From Antarcticibacterium sp. 1MA-6-2 (GTDB taxonomy: Bacteria; Bacteroidota; Bacteroidia; Flavobacteriales; Flavobacteriaceae), in the NCBI RefSeq assembly GCF_021535135.1, contig NZ_CP091036.1:620001-684000 (forward strand): a stretch of 64,000 nt of DNA, read 5' to 3'. A program made the translations under genes and the position numbers. Within the stretch, counting starts at the first letter, position 1, and the number at the start of each line of letters is the position of its first letter. Shown here piece after piece: positions 10,190-19,530 of this stretch. The notes below the pieces were generated by a model, which had not been told where the DNA came from, did no database searches, and saw only the letters and a program-made list of their open reading frames with translations.

Positions 10190-10530
10190 TGCAGACATAT
10201 AAACGACTTATCGCTGCTTTTCTTCTTGTATTTTTTCTTTTCCCACAAATAGCTGGTAATCTGCATTATTTTGTTGTGCCGCATCAGCCTGCTACCGATA
10301 AGATATTGGAAGTTGCCAAAAGTAACCCTGACTTACCTGTGCATTTCTGCATATTTCATCTCCAGGGTTTTTCAATGTTTCTTCCGTTAAAGATTTTTCA
10401 GAAAATATCAGCAAATGAAATATTCGAGATTAGTGTAAACATTGACGGTCTTGAACTTTACGTACATCAACCAGATTTCAATTTTCAGCTGAGGGGACCT
10501 CCGGAAAATAGAAAGTTTAAAAGTCATTAA
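10189..10530 (+). CDS. Small exported protein linked to the TonB receptor
   Basis: The 113-residue protein starts with an N-terminal hydrophobic segment (RLIAAFLLVFFLFPQIAGN) that could be a signal peptide or anchor. It contains a short region with His and Cys (LHYFVVPHQ, PVHFCIFHLQG) and ends with a polar tail. I chose the ATG at 10189, which overlaps the receptor stop as TGATG, so translational coupling is likely. I do not recognise the family. Being between the receptor and a His-rich lipoprotein, it could handle the same ligand. Confidence 0.65.
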   Translation: MQTYKRLIAAFLLVFFLFPQIAGNLHYFVVPHQPATDKILEVAKSNPDLPVHFCIFHLQGFSMFLPLKIFQKISANEIFEISVNIDGLELYVHQPDFNFQLRGPPENRKFKSH

Positions 10531-10570
10531 AGTTTCTTTAAAAAAATTATACAAACTAATATTATAAAAA

Positions 10571-11057
10571 ATGAAAATCAGATTATATTATTTATTAAGT
10601 CTTAGTATCGCATTATTTCTGGCATCTTGTAGCGAAGAAGATGACAATATTATTGACACTCAATCCCCTGTGATTAATATTGAAGAGCCTCATAATGAGG
10701 AAGGAATTTCTCCGGGAGAGGAAATACATTTTGATGCTTTATTTACAGATAATGTTGAATTGGCCTCTTATAAAATTGAAGTTCACAATGGCTTTGATGG
10801 CCATACGCACGCTTATGTTAAACAAGAGGGAGATCAGGACAACCCCTGGAGTTATAGTAAAGTTTTTACTATAGAAGCGGGACAAAAAAGTTTTAACGCA
10901 CATCATCACATTCCGGTTCCAGCAGAAATTAACGGCGAGCCCATTAGTGAAGGGCATTACCATTTTGGGGTATTTGTTACAGATGCCGCCTTGTAATGAG
11001 ACCCAGGCATTTTTGGAACTTCACATTGAAGAAGGTCACGAGGGCCACGAACATTAA
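10571..11057 (+). CDS. DUF4625 His-rich lipoprotein, one frameshift
   Basis: A lipoprotein signal peptide with lipobox FLASC is followed by an acidic linker and a beta-sandwich of the DUF4625 type (SPVINIEEPHNEEGISPGEE, FDALFTDNVELASYKIEVH). The sequence is rich in histidine (DGHTHAYV, FNAHHHIPVP, GHYHFGVFVTDAA). The frame breaks at about 10988 and resumes as NETQAFLELHIEEGHEGHEH before a TAA at 11055-11057. Reconstructed length is about 160 residues. The His clusters would suit zinc or another transition metal on the cell surface; this is inference from composition and from the neighbouring receptor. Confidence 0.75.
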
Positions 11058-11070
11058 AAATAGTAAAAAG

Positions 11071-11105
11071 GGGCTGCTCAATTCCTGGCAGCCCTTATTT
11101 TTTTT
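11071..11105 (+). terminator. Rho-independent terminator of the receptor operon
   Basis: GGGCTGC pairs perfectly with GCAGCCC around a 10-base loop and is followed by TTATTTTTTTT. It lies 13 bases after the DUF4625 stop, marking the end of the receptor operon. Confidence 0.8.
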
Positions 11106-11376
11106 AGGGAACCTATTAATCCAGTTGAGTCCAAAAGATTGAATTAAATATTTTCCCGTTTATATAAAATGTTTCCGGAAATTACCTGATACCTTCAATT
11201 TGCCTTACTTATGGACCACTCTTATAGAAAAGAAGCAATTTTTATATGAAAATTCCCAGGTCACCTTCAAAACAGTAAACATTTTAGCCTGAATAAATCC
11301 GGTAATACAACCCCGGAACATGAATGTTTTTGTGAGAATTTTTTTAGCTTGTACAATAAATTTTAAATTTAATCTT

Positions 11377-11742
11377 ATGATCGAGAGGAATAAAGAAACG
11401 CTTATAAAAGCAAATGAAGCAGTGAAAAATGGGGACAATGAGGGCTTTTTAGCTTATTGTACCCAGGATGTTAAATGGACTTTTGTGGGAGAAAGAGTAC
11501 TAGAGGGAAAAGAAGCAGTGAGACAGTATATGGCTGTAAATTATATTAAACCTCCTCAATTTGATGTAAAAGAATTAATAGGCGAGAATGATTATGTAAC
11601 AGCAATTGGTAACATCACCTTAGAGGACCAAAATGGCAAACCTACACATTATTCGTACTGTGATTTTTGGCGGTTTCACAAGGGCAAAATGGCTGAACTT
11701 ATGGCCTTCGTAATTGAGACTGGTGATCTAGAAGAATTTTAG
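11377..11742 (+). CDS. SnoaL-like / nuclear transport factor 2 family protein
   Basis: I chose the ATG at 11377 (MIERNKETLIKANEA) rather than the upstream in-frame ATG at 11320, because the family begins here and the extra 19 residues are hydrophobic and unlike it. The 121-residue product has the NTF2-like cone fold pattern: an N-terminal helix, then DVKWTFVGERVLEGKEAVRQ and the strands YVTAIGNITLEDQNGK and THYSYCDFWRFHKGKMAEL. Such proteins act as small-molecule isomerases, hydrolases or binding proteins; the substrate cannot be told. It stands alone between two intergenic gaps. Confidence 0.75.
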   Translation: MIERNKETLIKANEAVKNGDNEGFLAYCTQDVKWTFVGERVLEGKEAVRQYMAVNYIKPPQFDVKELIGENDYVTAIGNITLEDQNGKPTHYSYCDFWRFHKGKMAELMAFVIETGDLEEF

Positions 11743-12051
11743 AAATAAACTGTTCATTTAATTCCCGTGATAAGTATCTAATTTTCTTATCTATACTAAC
11801 TGTGTTAGGGTGAATCTTCTTTCTACTTCTTTGAAACAGCTATTATTCCAAAATCTTTTGAACTTTTTTAAAAGATAAGAAAAAGGAATCAGCGTCTGGG
11901 AAACTAATGAACTCTTATGAGGAAGGAATAGAAGTAGCTGCAAATTTTATTTTCAAAGCACTCTTTAAAATTAATGATCCTTTTTAGCTGTAATAGTCCA
12001 AATTTATCAATCCTTCATCTTAATTTCTGGTAGAGTATAATATTATCATTA
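11743..12051. other. Intergenic stretch without a supported gene
   Basis: I see no supported gene or RNA here. A 26-codon frame at about 11907-11987 (MNSYEEGIEVAANFIFKA) is open but too short and isolated to call. Confidence 0.4.
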
Positions 12052-12470
12052 TTATCTGCCCTGGTGAATCGGCTTTACCCAATTAAGAACAATGCTGGAA
12101 GAACGGGTACATAAAAAGACAAAAGCGCCAAATAGCGTTGGCAACATGGTTATTTTAAGGCCATCGGCAAAATCTCTTGGGGTCGTATCTTCAAAGGAAC
12201 TAAGATAATCCAGGATCTCAATGAGTTTGATCAATTGACCGAACACTCCCAGTACCAGTGCAAAAAGACCGATGGAATTGAGTAGAATAATGGTTCTGGC
12301 AATTTTAGGATCTTTTTCCTCGCGAAATAAATTCCTCTTATCAGGAGAAAAATGCCCAATAGGAAAACCAGAAGGATCATCATCATTATAAAAAAGCCGC
12401 CTTCCTCAAATCTTTCTCCAATTACTTCGAAAAATCCTTTTTGTGCCTGCAGTTCTAGTGCTACTATCAT
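12052..12470 (-). CDS. MotA/TolQ/ExbB-like membrane protein, one frameshift
   Basis: The first part (MIVALELQAQKGFFEVIGER) leads into a membrane helix (FFIMMMILLVFLLGIFLLIRGIYF). The frame breaks in the GAAAAAG run at about 12313-12320 and resumes as IARTIILLNSIGLFALVLGV, giving a second helix and then a region with KITMLPTLFGAFVFLCTRSS, a third helix. Total is about 139 residues. The order of helices and the short loop resemble proton-channel subunits of the MotA/TolQ/ExbB family, which are often annotated this way in Flavobacteriaceae. No ExbD/TolR partner is adjacent, so the partner and force-using machine are unknown. Confidence 0.65.
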
Positions 12471-12684
12471 AATTTAAATTTTTTCGATTTATATATTCCC
12501 AAACCTACTGCTTATTGCTTAGCCGAGATAAGTTAAAGATACCAGTTACAGGTTTTCGACCTTTTACAGCAGATTCTTTACTTCTTTTGGTAATTTTCTT
12601 TGAGCTTGGTCAAAACCAGTAGAAAATACGTTATTCATCGCAAGTGGCTCAAAATTTCTGAAAATAATTGGATATTGTAGATCT

Positions 12685-13756
12685 ATGACAGCCAGAACTA
12701 TCACATATATTTTTTTGAGGAAAATCGTGCTCCACAGCCTTTTCTGGTTTCTGGTCCTTAGCTTTTACTCCTATTTTCTGGGCGCACCAAATGAGAACCT
12801 GTTTTCCTCCGGCTCCTTTGCTCTATTTCTCCTGCCCGTGACAATGGCCACTACTTATACCACCGTTTATTACCTCCTCCCCTATTTTTTGCTGAAAAAG
12901 AAATACCTCATGTTTGGTCTCTATAGTTTTTACACCCTGGTGCTTTCTGCTTTTGCCATTGTGATCTCTATTTTCTACGGACTGGTATTTATTCTGAATA
13001 TGAATTACCACGGAATGCCTGCTCCCGGCCGTAGTTTATTGTCTATGGTAGTGCTGGTATATCTTGTGGTGGTATTGGTGAGTGCTTTCACACTGCTGAA
13101 GAAGAATTATTCTTCTATAGCTGAAAATCGGGCACTGGAAAATAAATTCCTGGAGGCCCAGTTAAAGCTGAAAGAACAGGAGTTGAATTACCTGAAATTG
13201 CAGGTACACCCCCACTTCCTTTTTAATACCCTCAATACCCTTTATGGCCATGCTCTCGCAAAAAGTGAGGAAACACCCGATATGATCCTGAAACTTTCCA
13301 ATCTGTTGGATTACTTGTTGTACCAGACAGATAAGCCGTTGGTAAGCCTGGGCAGCGAAATTGAACATATAAGGGACTATATTGCACTCGAGCAAATGAG
13401 ATTCCGCAATAACCTGCTAATTGATATTAACCTCCCCCCGGAATTTGAAAATATTGATATAGCTCCTATGCTGCTTATTCCGTTTGTGGAGAATAGTTTT
13501 AAGCATGGGCAGTTGGTGGATGGTAAATTGAGAATAGCTATAAGCCTTAAGACAGATGAGGAAGAACTTTGGTTTACCATAAAAAATTCAGTTAAAAGTG
13601 AAAAGAATTTTGAATCTAAAAACGGCCTTGGTTTAAAAAATCTTGAGAAACGTCTGCAGTTATTATATCCCAACTAAGCATTCATTTTCCGCAGAGAAAA
13701 ATGGCAACACTTTCGAAGCCCATCTCTCTTTAATTCATTCTAAGGTACACCTAGGT
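12685..13756 (+). CDS. LytS/YehU-type sensor histidine kinase, frameshift near the C-terminus
   Basis: Four membrane helices occupy about residues 10-145, followed by a coiled-coil linker (ENKFLEAQLKLKEQELNYLK) and the His_kinase domain with the phosphorylation motif VHPHFLFNTLNTLYGHAL (likely His177). An ATPase domain follows (LLIPFVENSFKHG, then GLGLKNLEKRLQLLYP). The frame breaks at about 13668-13676, where one extra A gives a TAA; the corrected frame continues TKHSFSAEKNGNTFEAHLSL and runs into the response-regulator start without a stop, so the true C-terminus is uncertain. It phosphorylates the neighbouring LytTR regulator, by family and by position. Confidence 0.85.
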
Positions 13757-14483
13757 ATGGATAGAAAGATTTCCTGTATCATAGTAGATGATGAACCCAC
13801 GGCAAGAGAGGTGATTGCGAGGCATTTAGCTAAGATCAACCACGTGGAAGTGCTGGGAACCTGTGAAAGTGCCGGGGAAGCTTTTGGTTTAATTAATACC
13901 AAAAAAGTAGACCTGATCTTCCTGGATATTAATATGCCGAGATTTCAGGATTGTCTTTTGCCCGTTCAATAAACTCTGAAATTAAGATCATTTTTACCAC
14001 TGCTTACAGGGAATATGCTGTAGATGGTTTTGATCTACAGGCAGTGGACTACCTGCTGAAACCTATCTCTTTTGAACGCCTTTTAAGAGCTGTAAATACG
14101 TTTTCCAATTTTCATTTTAGCCAAGATGAGCAAGAATTTTCCAGGAAAAACGAAGTATTCCATGATTTTATGTTTGTACGGGCAGACCGGAAAATGATAA
14201 GGATCAATTTTGGAGATATTTGCTACATAGAAAGTTTAAGTGATTACCTAAAGATCCACACAGGAACCTAGCTCAATTGTGATACGGGAAACTATGAGCA
14301 ATATAGAAAAGGAGCTCCCCGGGGCAAATTTTATAAGAATTCATCGTTCATTTATTATTTCCCTTGCTGCCCTGGAATCCTATACAAATGAATACCTGGA
14401 AGTAGCTAAGCAAAGCCTTACCCATTAGCAGAAGCTACAAATTTGCCGTACTTGAGAAACTGCAAAAGTGGGCGATGGAATAG
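13757..14483 (+). CDS. LytTR-family response regulator, three frameshifts
   Basis: The receiver domain begins MDRKISCIIVDDEPTAREVI and contains the phosphoacceptor in VDLIFLDINMPR. It breaks at about 13940-13950 and resumes as ARSINSEIKIIFTTAYREYA, then LKPISFERLLRAV. The LytTR DNA-binding domain reads FMFVRADRKMIRINFGDICY, breaks at about 14268, resumes as IVIRETMSNIEKELPG and FIRIHRSFIISLAALES, breaks again at about 14416-14420, and ends PISRSYKFAVLEKLQKWAME at 14481-14483. The reconstructed length, about 241 residues, is normal. Three breaks in one short gene make it the most damaged gene in the window. It lies directly after its kinase. Confidence 0.8.
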
Positions 14484-14802
14484 TAAATTTATAAACTTAA
14501 GGTTCAATTTTTTCACGAACTGTATTAAGTTAGGTAAACCTTAAAGAGTATTAATTGTATGAGGTCATTTGTTTCATCATGATATTTTTTATCATAACCG
14601 AGTCACCTTCCAATAATTAAACTATTATAAATCAATTAATTTTGCTACCTAAAATTTCGCCTTCTTCAGTTTCTGTTAATATTAATTCCATCCGTTTCTC
14701 ATCAGTAGCATAGCCAATTACGAACTATTTTCTGCCATTACTGAATAAAATAAACTATCTATTTGAATTTATTTCTTGGGTTAATAGATAGTTAGCCGTT
14801 CG
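14484..14802. other. Intergenic stretch with a possible small broken frame
   Basis: On the minus strand, 14738-14632 reads MAENS, then after adding one base FVIGYATDEKRMELILTETE and GEILGSKIN before a TGA. This looks protein-like, about 35 residues, but I recognise no family. It may be a small gene with one indel or the end of a decayed gene. Nothing else is evident. Confidence 0.3.
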
Positions 14803-15207
14803 TTATTTTTCATCAAACCATTTTTCGATTGCAGGCATATTTTTCTCAAACCCACCCGGAATAAAAAAATTTAGTAAACCCGATTTTTCGTCTGTTTTAT
14901 TAGCAAAATCATGAATTGTATTTCTTGGTATTCTTAAAAAAGTTCCCCTATCCACATCTATCCATTTATCCCCAACAAGTATAGATGTTGTGCCTTCAAT
15001 TCCGTAAAATATTTCATCATTTTCTTCGTGTTGGTGAGGGCCAGGTCCGCCAGAGTTTGGTTCGAGCCACCATTCTGATATACTATATTTTTCGTTAGTT
15101 TCATTTTCATCTGATTTGAAAATAGCAGTCATAGTTCCACAATTGTAAATTCTCCCTTCGCCTGATTTGAGGATTATGGTATCAGTATCATTATTTTTAT
15201 GCTTCAT
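14803..15207 (-). CDS. Cupin domain protein
   Basis: A 134-residue intact protein with a single cupin barrel. Motif 1 is close to the G(X)5HXH(X)3-4E pattern: GPGPHQHEENDEIFYGIEG carries His-Gln-His and two acidic residues. Motif 2 is GTFLRIPRNTIHDFANKT, with the His that completes a metal site. The C-terminal part (SGLLNFFIPGGFEKNMPAIE) resembles cupins annotated as quercetin-dioxygenase-like. It probably binds a divalent metal in the cytoplasm; the substrate cannot be told. It is followed by a gap and preceded by the serine hydrolase on the same strand, 82 bases away. Confidence 0.8.
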   Translation of the reverse strand: MKHKNNDTDTIILKSGEGRIYNCGTMTAIFKSDENETNEKYSISEWWLEPNSGGPGPHQHEENDEIFYGIEGTTSILVGDKWIDVDRGTFLRIPRNTIHDFANKTDEKSGLLNFFIPGGFEKNMPAIEKWFDEK

Positions 15208-15289
15208 ATCTTTTATTATTTATAGAGACCGTTTCAGGATGTTTCCCAATGATTGCTATCTATTGGTATTGTGGAAAAATAGTCTTGCT

Positions 15290-16348
15290 CTAAGGCACAT
15301 TACTACCTATTTCACTTGCAAAATTTCCTAAATTAGTTAAGTTCGTATTACTAAGAATAATAATCGTCGTTGACTTATTTAAATGTCGCATCCACACCGC
15401 ATTTAATCCCATTATACTCCCATAACGCTCCATTACTCTTTCATCTCCCTTTCCTTTAATCCATACCCCATACCCATAATCATCAAGTCCGGGAGTTAAC
15501 ATTAAGTCTAAATTTTCTTTATTAATCAACTTGAGTCCAAACAATGCGTTGGAAAATTTTAGTAAATCAGGAGGTGAAGAATACATTGCCCCGGCAGCGT
15601 ACCAATTTTCTATAAACATGGGAATATCATTTATCAAAGAATCGGAATTGTTTTCAGAAAAATATGTACTGGCAAGATTCCTGATAATATCCTTTTCCGT
15701 AGCCATTCCTGAAGTAGTCATACCTAAGGGCTCCAGAATTTTTTCGTTTAGTACCTTTTCGTAAGTTTTCTGATAAAGCGCTTCAATGATTTTTCCCAGA
15801 ACAAAGTATTCTGCATTATTATAGTTAAATTTTGACCCAGGTTCATTTACTAGAGAGCAATTTATAAAGCTTTTCAAAAGTTGGTTCGTCGTGTTAGGTG
15901 TTGAATACAATCCTAATCCATATTTCATAGCATTTTCCACACTTGAAACAGTGTCTATTAAGATGATACCAGAAGTATGATTAAGAAGTTGATGCGGAGT
16001 AACTTTTAAACTTACTTCATCTGGATAATCTGGCAGATAGTTTTTGATGGGTTTATTTAAATCAAGTTCGCCCTGTTCATGAAGTTGAAGAATTAGGACC
16101 GCAGTAAAAGCTTTTGTTATTGACGCTATTTTATAAACGGTCTCATTATTTATGGGAATATTAAACCTTCGGTCTGCAATACCAAAACTTTTATGGAAAA
16201 GTATGGCGGAGTCTTTCTCTACCAGCACTGTACCATTAAAATTATTTTTAGTAGCATAAGATTGTATAATTGAGTTTAACTGTGTTTCCTGGGCTACTGC
16301 TTGTTGACCAACCAAGGAAAAGACTATAAAAAAGATGCAATATTTCAT
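15290..16348 (-). CDS. Exported serine hydrolase, class C beta-lactamase / penicillin-binding protein fold
   Basis: Residues 1-19 form a signal peptide ending VAQ. The catalytic SxxK motif is SITKAFTAVLILQLHEQG, and the Tyr-x-Asn motif is YNNAEYFVLGKIIE. The third element reads RYGSIMGLNAVWM where many members have HxG; this is common in the wider beta-lactamase-related family. Length (352 residues) is typical. These enzymes are periplasmic or anchored DD-peptidases, esterases or related hydrolases; the substrate cannot be read from sequence. The C-terminus (EIGSNVP) may be slightly short. Confidence 0.8.
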   Translation of the reverse strand: MKYCIFFIVFSLVGQQAVAQETQLNSIIQSYATKNNFNGTVLVEKDSAILFHKSFGIADRRFNIPINNETVYKIASITKAFTAVLILQLHEQGELDLNKPIKNYLPDYPDEVSLKVTPHQLLNHTSGIILIDTVSSVENAMKYGLGLYSTPNTTNQLLKSFINCSLVNEPGSKFNYNNAEYFVLGKIIEALYQKTYEKVLNEKILEPLGMTTSGMATEKDIIRNLASTYFSENNSDSLINDIPMFIENWYAAGAMYSSPPDLLKFSNALFGLKLINKENLDLMLTPGLDDYGYGVWIKGKGDERVMERYGSIMGLNAVWMRHLNKSTTIIILSNTNLTNLGNFASEIGSNVP

Positions 16349-16951
16349 TTGGATGTTTAAGTTAATTCAAACAAGACATTACATTCTTCCAATTTGATGT
16401 TCGAATGTTAGACTCCTCTTTCCAGGCAGAAGTTACACTTTAGTAGAAAATACTTTCTCCGCAATTAAATTACTACCAAAAGGTGACGTTTTATTATTAA
16501 ATTAAGAGGGACCTATTGCTTTTCATAGGATATGATGTAAAAAGCGCTGTACGTGTGTCAATATCTTTCTTGGTTCCTTGTGAGACTTTAGTGGTATTAT
16601 TTGAACTATCGAAGTTTTAATCTTGTTTTTAAATACATCTCATTAATGAAATTTACCCATTTTCTTTTTCCATAAATAAATTTAATATCCTCCAGGAAAC
16701 CATATATAATAGGCTTTCGATTTAAATTTATTACCTCTCAAATCTTCCAGAAACATGAATCTTAAATAACTCAATCCTATAAGAAGTATAACTGCAAGTA
16801 GTGTCAGGATTAAATACACTGTATCCCTAGTTTATGTTTTCGTAATAGAGCCGTAGCGGATTTTATTTGCTATTTCTTCGGTTTAGCACATACTATAAAT
16901 ATACAAAAAAGCCATTGCGAAGAATTAAATTCGCCTTGGCTTATATACAAT
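16349..16951. other. Intergenic stretch upstream of the insertion sequence, with a gene remnant
   Basis: On the minus strand, 16831-16682 reads TRDTVYLILTLLAVILLIGL, then SYLRFMFLEDLRGNKFKSKA and YYIWFPGGY before TAA. It has one membrane helix and a conserved-looking tail but no start codon, so it is probably the 3' end of a small membrane-protein gene that has decayed. The rest of the 600 bases shows no supported gene. Confidence 0.35.
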
Positions 16952-18642
16952 GTGCCTGTTGCACAAGTTACCGAAATTAGGTAATTTCATGGAATGCAAG
17001 GCAAAAAAGACTATCAGGAAAAACTCTTCACTTCCTTTAGGTTAAGTGATCGAATCCCAAAAGAAAATTTTTATCGCAGGTTAAAAGAGGCTCTCAACCT
17101 GGATTTCCTTTATCCACTCACCCACCAGTTCTATGGGGAGAGCGGACAAAAAAGTATCGACCCCGTGGTGTATTTCAAGATCTGCCTGGTGGGATATCTT
17201 GAGAATATTACTACAGATCGTGGCGTAATGGATCATTGTGCAATGCGGCTGGACATCCTTTATTTCCTTGGGTATGATGTAGATGAAGAACTACCCTGGC
17301 ACAGCACCATAAGCCGTACCCGAAAGCTTTTTACCGATGATGTCTTTGAGGAAGTATTCACCCGGGTTTTTAAACTATGTGTAGAAGCAGGATTGGTAAG
17401 CGGGCATACACAAGCCATTGATTCAGCTCCTGTTAAAGCCAATGCTTCTATGGATAGCCTGGAGCTTAAAGTCCCGGCAGAAGATCTTGAAGAGCATCTC
17501 TCAAAGCTGCGTGTGCAAAGCAGCAGGGACCGAAAAGCCAAAGAGAACAAAGCCCCTAAAGAACAACAGGAAATTACCGCCAGTAAACAAGAATTACAGG
17601 AAATTAAGAGCCGTAATAAAAGATGGAGTAAGGACCAGGATATGAAACCCGGTGCAAAGAACAAAGGCAGTAAATATACCAGCAACAAAACCCACTACAG
17701 CCCCACAGATCCTGATGCAAGGATCAGTGTCAAACCCGGAAAAGCCAGGAAACTTAACTACCTCTGCAATATAGACCGTAGATACTAAAGCCCACGTAAT
17801 AACAGATGTACAGGCCTACCATGCAGATAAGAAAGACACAAAATATTTAAAGGATACTGTTACAAGATTGAACAGGCGTTTACGCAGGGAAGGATTGATC
17901 TGGGAAAATCTGCTGGCAGATGCAGGTTATAGCAGTGGGGAGAATTATGCATACCTGGAAAATAAAGGTCTTACACCCTATATTCCACCACACGGCACTT
18001 ACAAAGGAGGACCTGAAGGGTTCCAATATTTTAAAGAGGGCAACTACTGGCTGTGCCCGCAAGGAAAAAAGGTAACCTTCCGGAAGCAGAAAATGGAGAA
18101 TGGAAACTTAAAGGATAACTATTTTACTACAAGAGCAGATTGTAAAGACTGCCCAATAAAAAAAGCCTGCATTGGCAAGAGCCACGAAAAAAGGATCAAT
18201 ATTACCGCCTTTCGGGAAGAATACGAAAGAAATATTGAACGGGTAAAAAGCAGGCGTGGCCGCTATATGAAAGGCAAACGACAAGGCACGGTAGAACCCG
18301 TTTTTGGTACCCTTAAAGAATTCCTGGGACTAAGAAAAGTAAATACCATCGGAATTCGCCAGGCCAACAAATGTATGCACCTGGCCGCCATTGCGTATAA
18401 CCTGAAGAAGTACCTGAAGTTTACCACAAGGAAAGTCAAGTCCGGGGCAAATGCCCTGCAAAAATGCCAAGACGCCGCTCCTTCTATTATAAAAGCTGAA
18501 TTAATGGCTTTTCAAGCTGTTTTGGTCCTCCTTTTTTCTTCCCAAAAAGTGTTTGTGAATAGAGCATCACTTGCTTAAAAAGCTTTAAATATAATAGGAA
18601 ATCTTGTTTGTAGAGGAAATTATAGGCTTGTGCAACGGTTAC
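16952..18642 (+). mobile_element. IS1182-family insertion sequence
   Basis: The element is bounded by inverted ends that share a perfect 10-base core: GTTGCACAAG at 16958-16967 and CTTGTGCAAC at 18627-18636. A few bases outside the core also match loosely (CCTGTTG against ACCGTTG). The single transposase gene fills the space between them. A target duplication is not clear: AATGT occurs close to both ends, but at different distances from the cores. Exact ends are therefore uncertain by several bases. Confidence 0.7.
16994..18578 (+). CDS. IS1182-family DDE transposase, one frameshift
   Basis: The N-terminal domain (DRIPKENFYRRLKEAL ... DPVVYFKICLVGYLENITTD) matches the DUF772-type start of IS1182/IS5-like transposases. 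The catalytic triad is likely the Asp in HTQAIDSAPVKANASMD, the Asp in LLADAGYSSGENYAYLE and the Glu in QGTVEPVFGTLKEFLGLRK. A Cys cluster (CKDCPIKKACIGKS) is typical of the family. The frame breaks at about 17770-17785 and resumes as KAHVITDVQAYHADKKDTKY. The total of about 528 residues is normal. The break would abolish activity unless it is an error. Confidence 0.85.
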
Positions 18643-18665
18643 TAATGTTGTAGCACGTTTTTTAT

Positions 18666-19154
18666 TTACAAAAATTTCACTACCCGCTGAATTTCATCTT
18701 TCAAAGTCAACTCTTCACTTTGTTCAATTGAATAACCTTCCGCTACAATTTCAAAACAAGTGTCGTGAAAGAAAAAAATGAAATGTTGATATTTCGTGAA
18801 TTGTTCGTTATTATGATATGGGTGAATAGAATTCATTTTAGTCAATTCTTTTATCCATTCGGATTCAACTACTTTTTGGACCGAGTATGGTTGAAGTCCG
18901 AATTTATATAAAGGATGGCCACTAATCGCTTCATCATTTGGATTTCCGAACTTGAATTGTGCATATCGGTCAAATTTGATCGTTACAAATCGTTCATCGC
19001 TCTCGGTCCGCTCATTTATCCTGGGTCCGTTCCAATCAGGATTAACCATACTCACATAGAAAATCAAATAAATTTGGTGTTCATTTGACAAAATAGTTGG
19101 CATAGGTGCCCCAGCATCAATAGTATATCCTTCTTTTATTTGTTTTATATGCAT
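18666..19154 (-). CDS. Conserved-looking protein of unknown function
   Basis: A 162-residue intact frame with no signal peptide or membrane helix, beginning MHIKQIKEGYTIDAGAPMPT. It contains aromatic-rich strands (HQIYLIFYVSM, YQHFIFFFHDTCFEIVAEG) and a central segment FGNPNDEAISGHPLYKFGL. I do not recognise the family. The sequence has the look of small orphan proteins found in accessory regions near insertion sequences; the IS1182 element ends 25-30 bases beyond its stop. No function is proposed. Confidence 0.6.
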   Translation of the reverse strand: MHIKQIKEGYTIDAGAPMPTILSNEHQIYLIFYVSMVNPDWNGPRINERTESDERFVTIKFDRYAQFKFGNPNDEAISGHPLYKFGLQPYSVQKVVESEWIKELTKMNSIHPYHNNEQFTKYQHFIFFFHDTCFEIVAEGYSIEQSEELTLKDEIQRVVKFL

Positions 19155-19530
19155 TTTGTCGATGAGTTATTTTCAAATGTGCTACAACACATCTATAAAT
19201 GCAATAGTACATTTATACTACCTATGTCTACGAATCTAGAGTATTTTTGTCTGGAAAAAAATATTTGCAGGAATATAGATCTGGATTTCAGTTGTTTTGC
19301 TGCTTTTATGAGCCGGAAGTACCTGGAACTACTTTAAATTGCTGCTGTCGCTTTATGGTGTAAATGGGTTGCAACCTATAGTGTGATAGAGGTGGCCGCT
19401 TTTTCCTCATTCCTGGAATAGTTGCAGCCTCTTTCAATCTTCATTGCGATTTCCAGAATTCACTTAGGAATGGCTTACTACTCGCAACTTTCTTTTTAGA
19501 CCAATTGTATATTTCAGAAACAGAAAAAAT
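19155..19530. other. Intergenic stretch without a supported gene
   Basis: About 375 bases. A plus-strand frame at 19140-19337 overlaps the start of the neighbouring gene, is rich in rare residues and has no family look, so I do not call it. Confidence 0.4.

Noticed and set aside
13643-13972. Apparent fusion of histidine kinase C-terminus to response regulator
   Set aside because: The join comes from a one-base indel near 13670 and the lack of a stop in that frame; two-gene organisation is the family norm.
19140-19337. A 65-codon plus-strand frame beside the unknown minus-strand gene
   Set aside because: It overlaps the 5' end of the gene on the other strand and lacks any conserved-looking segment.
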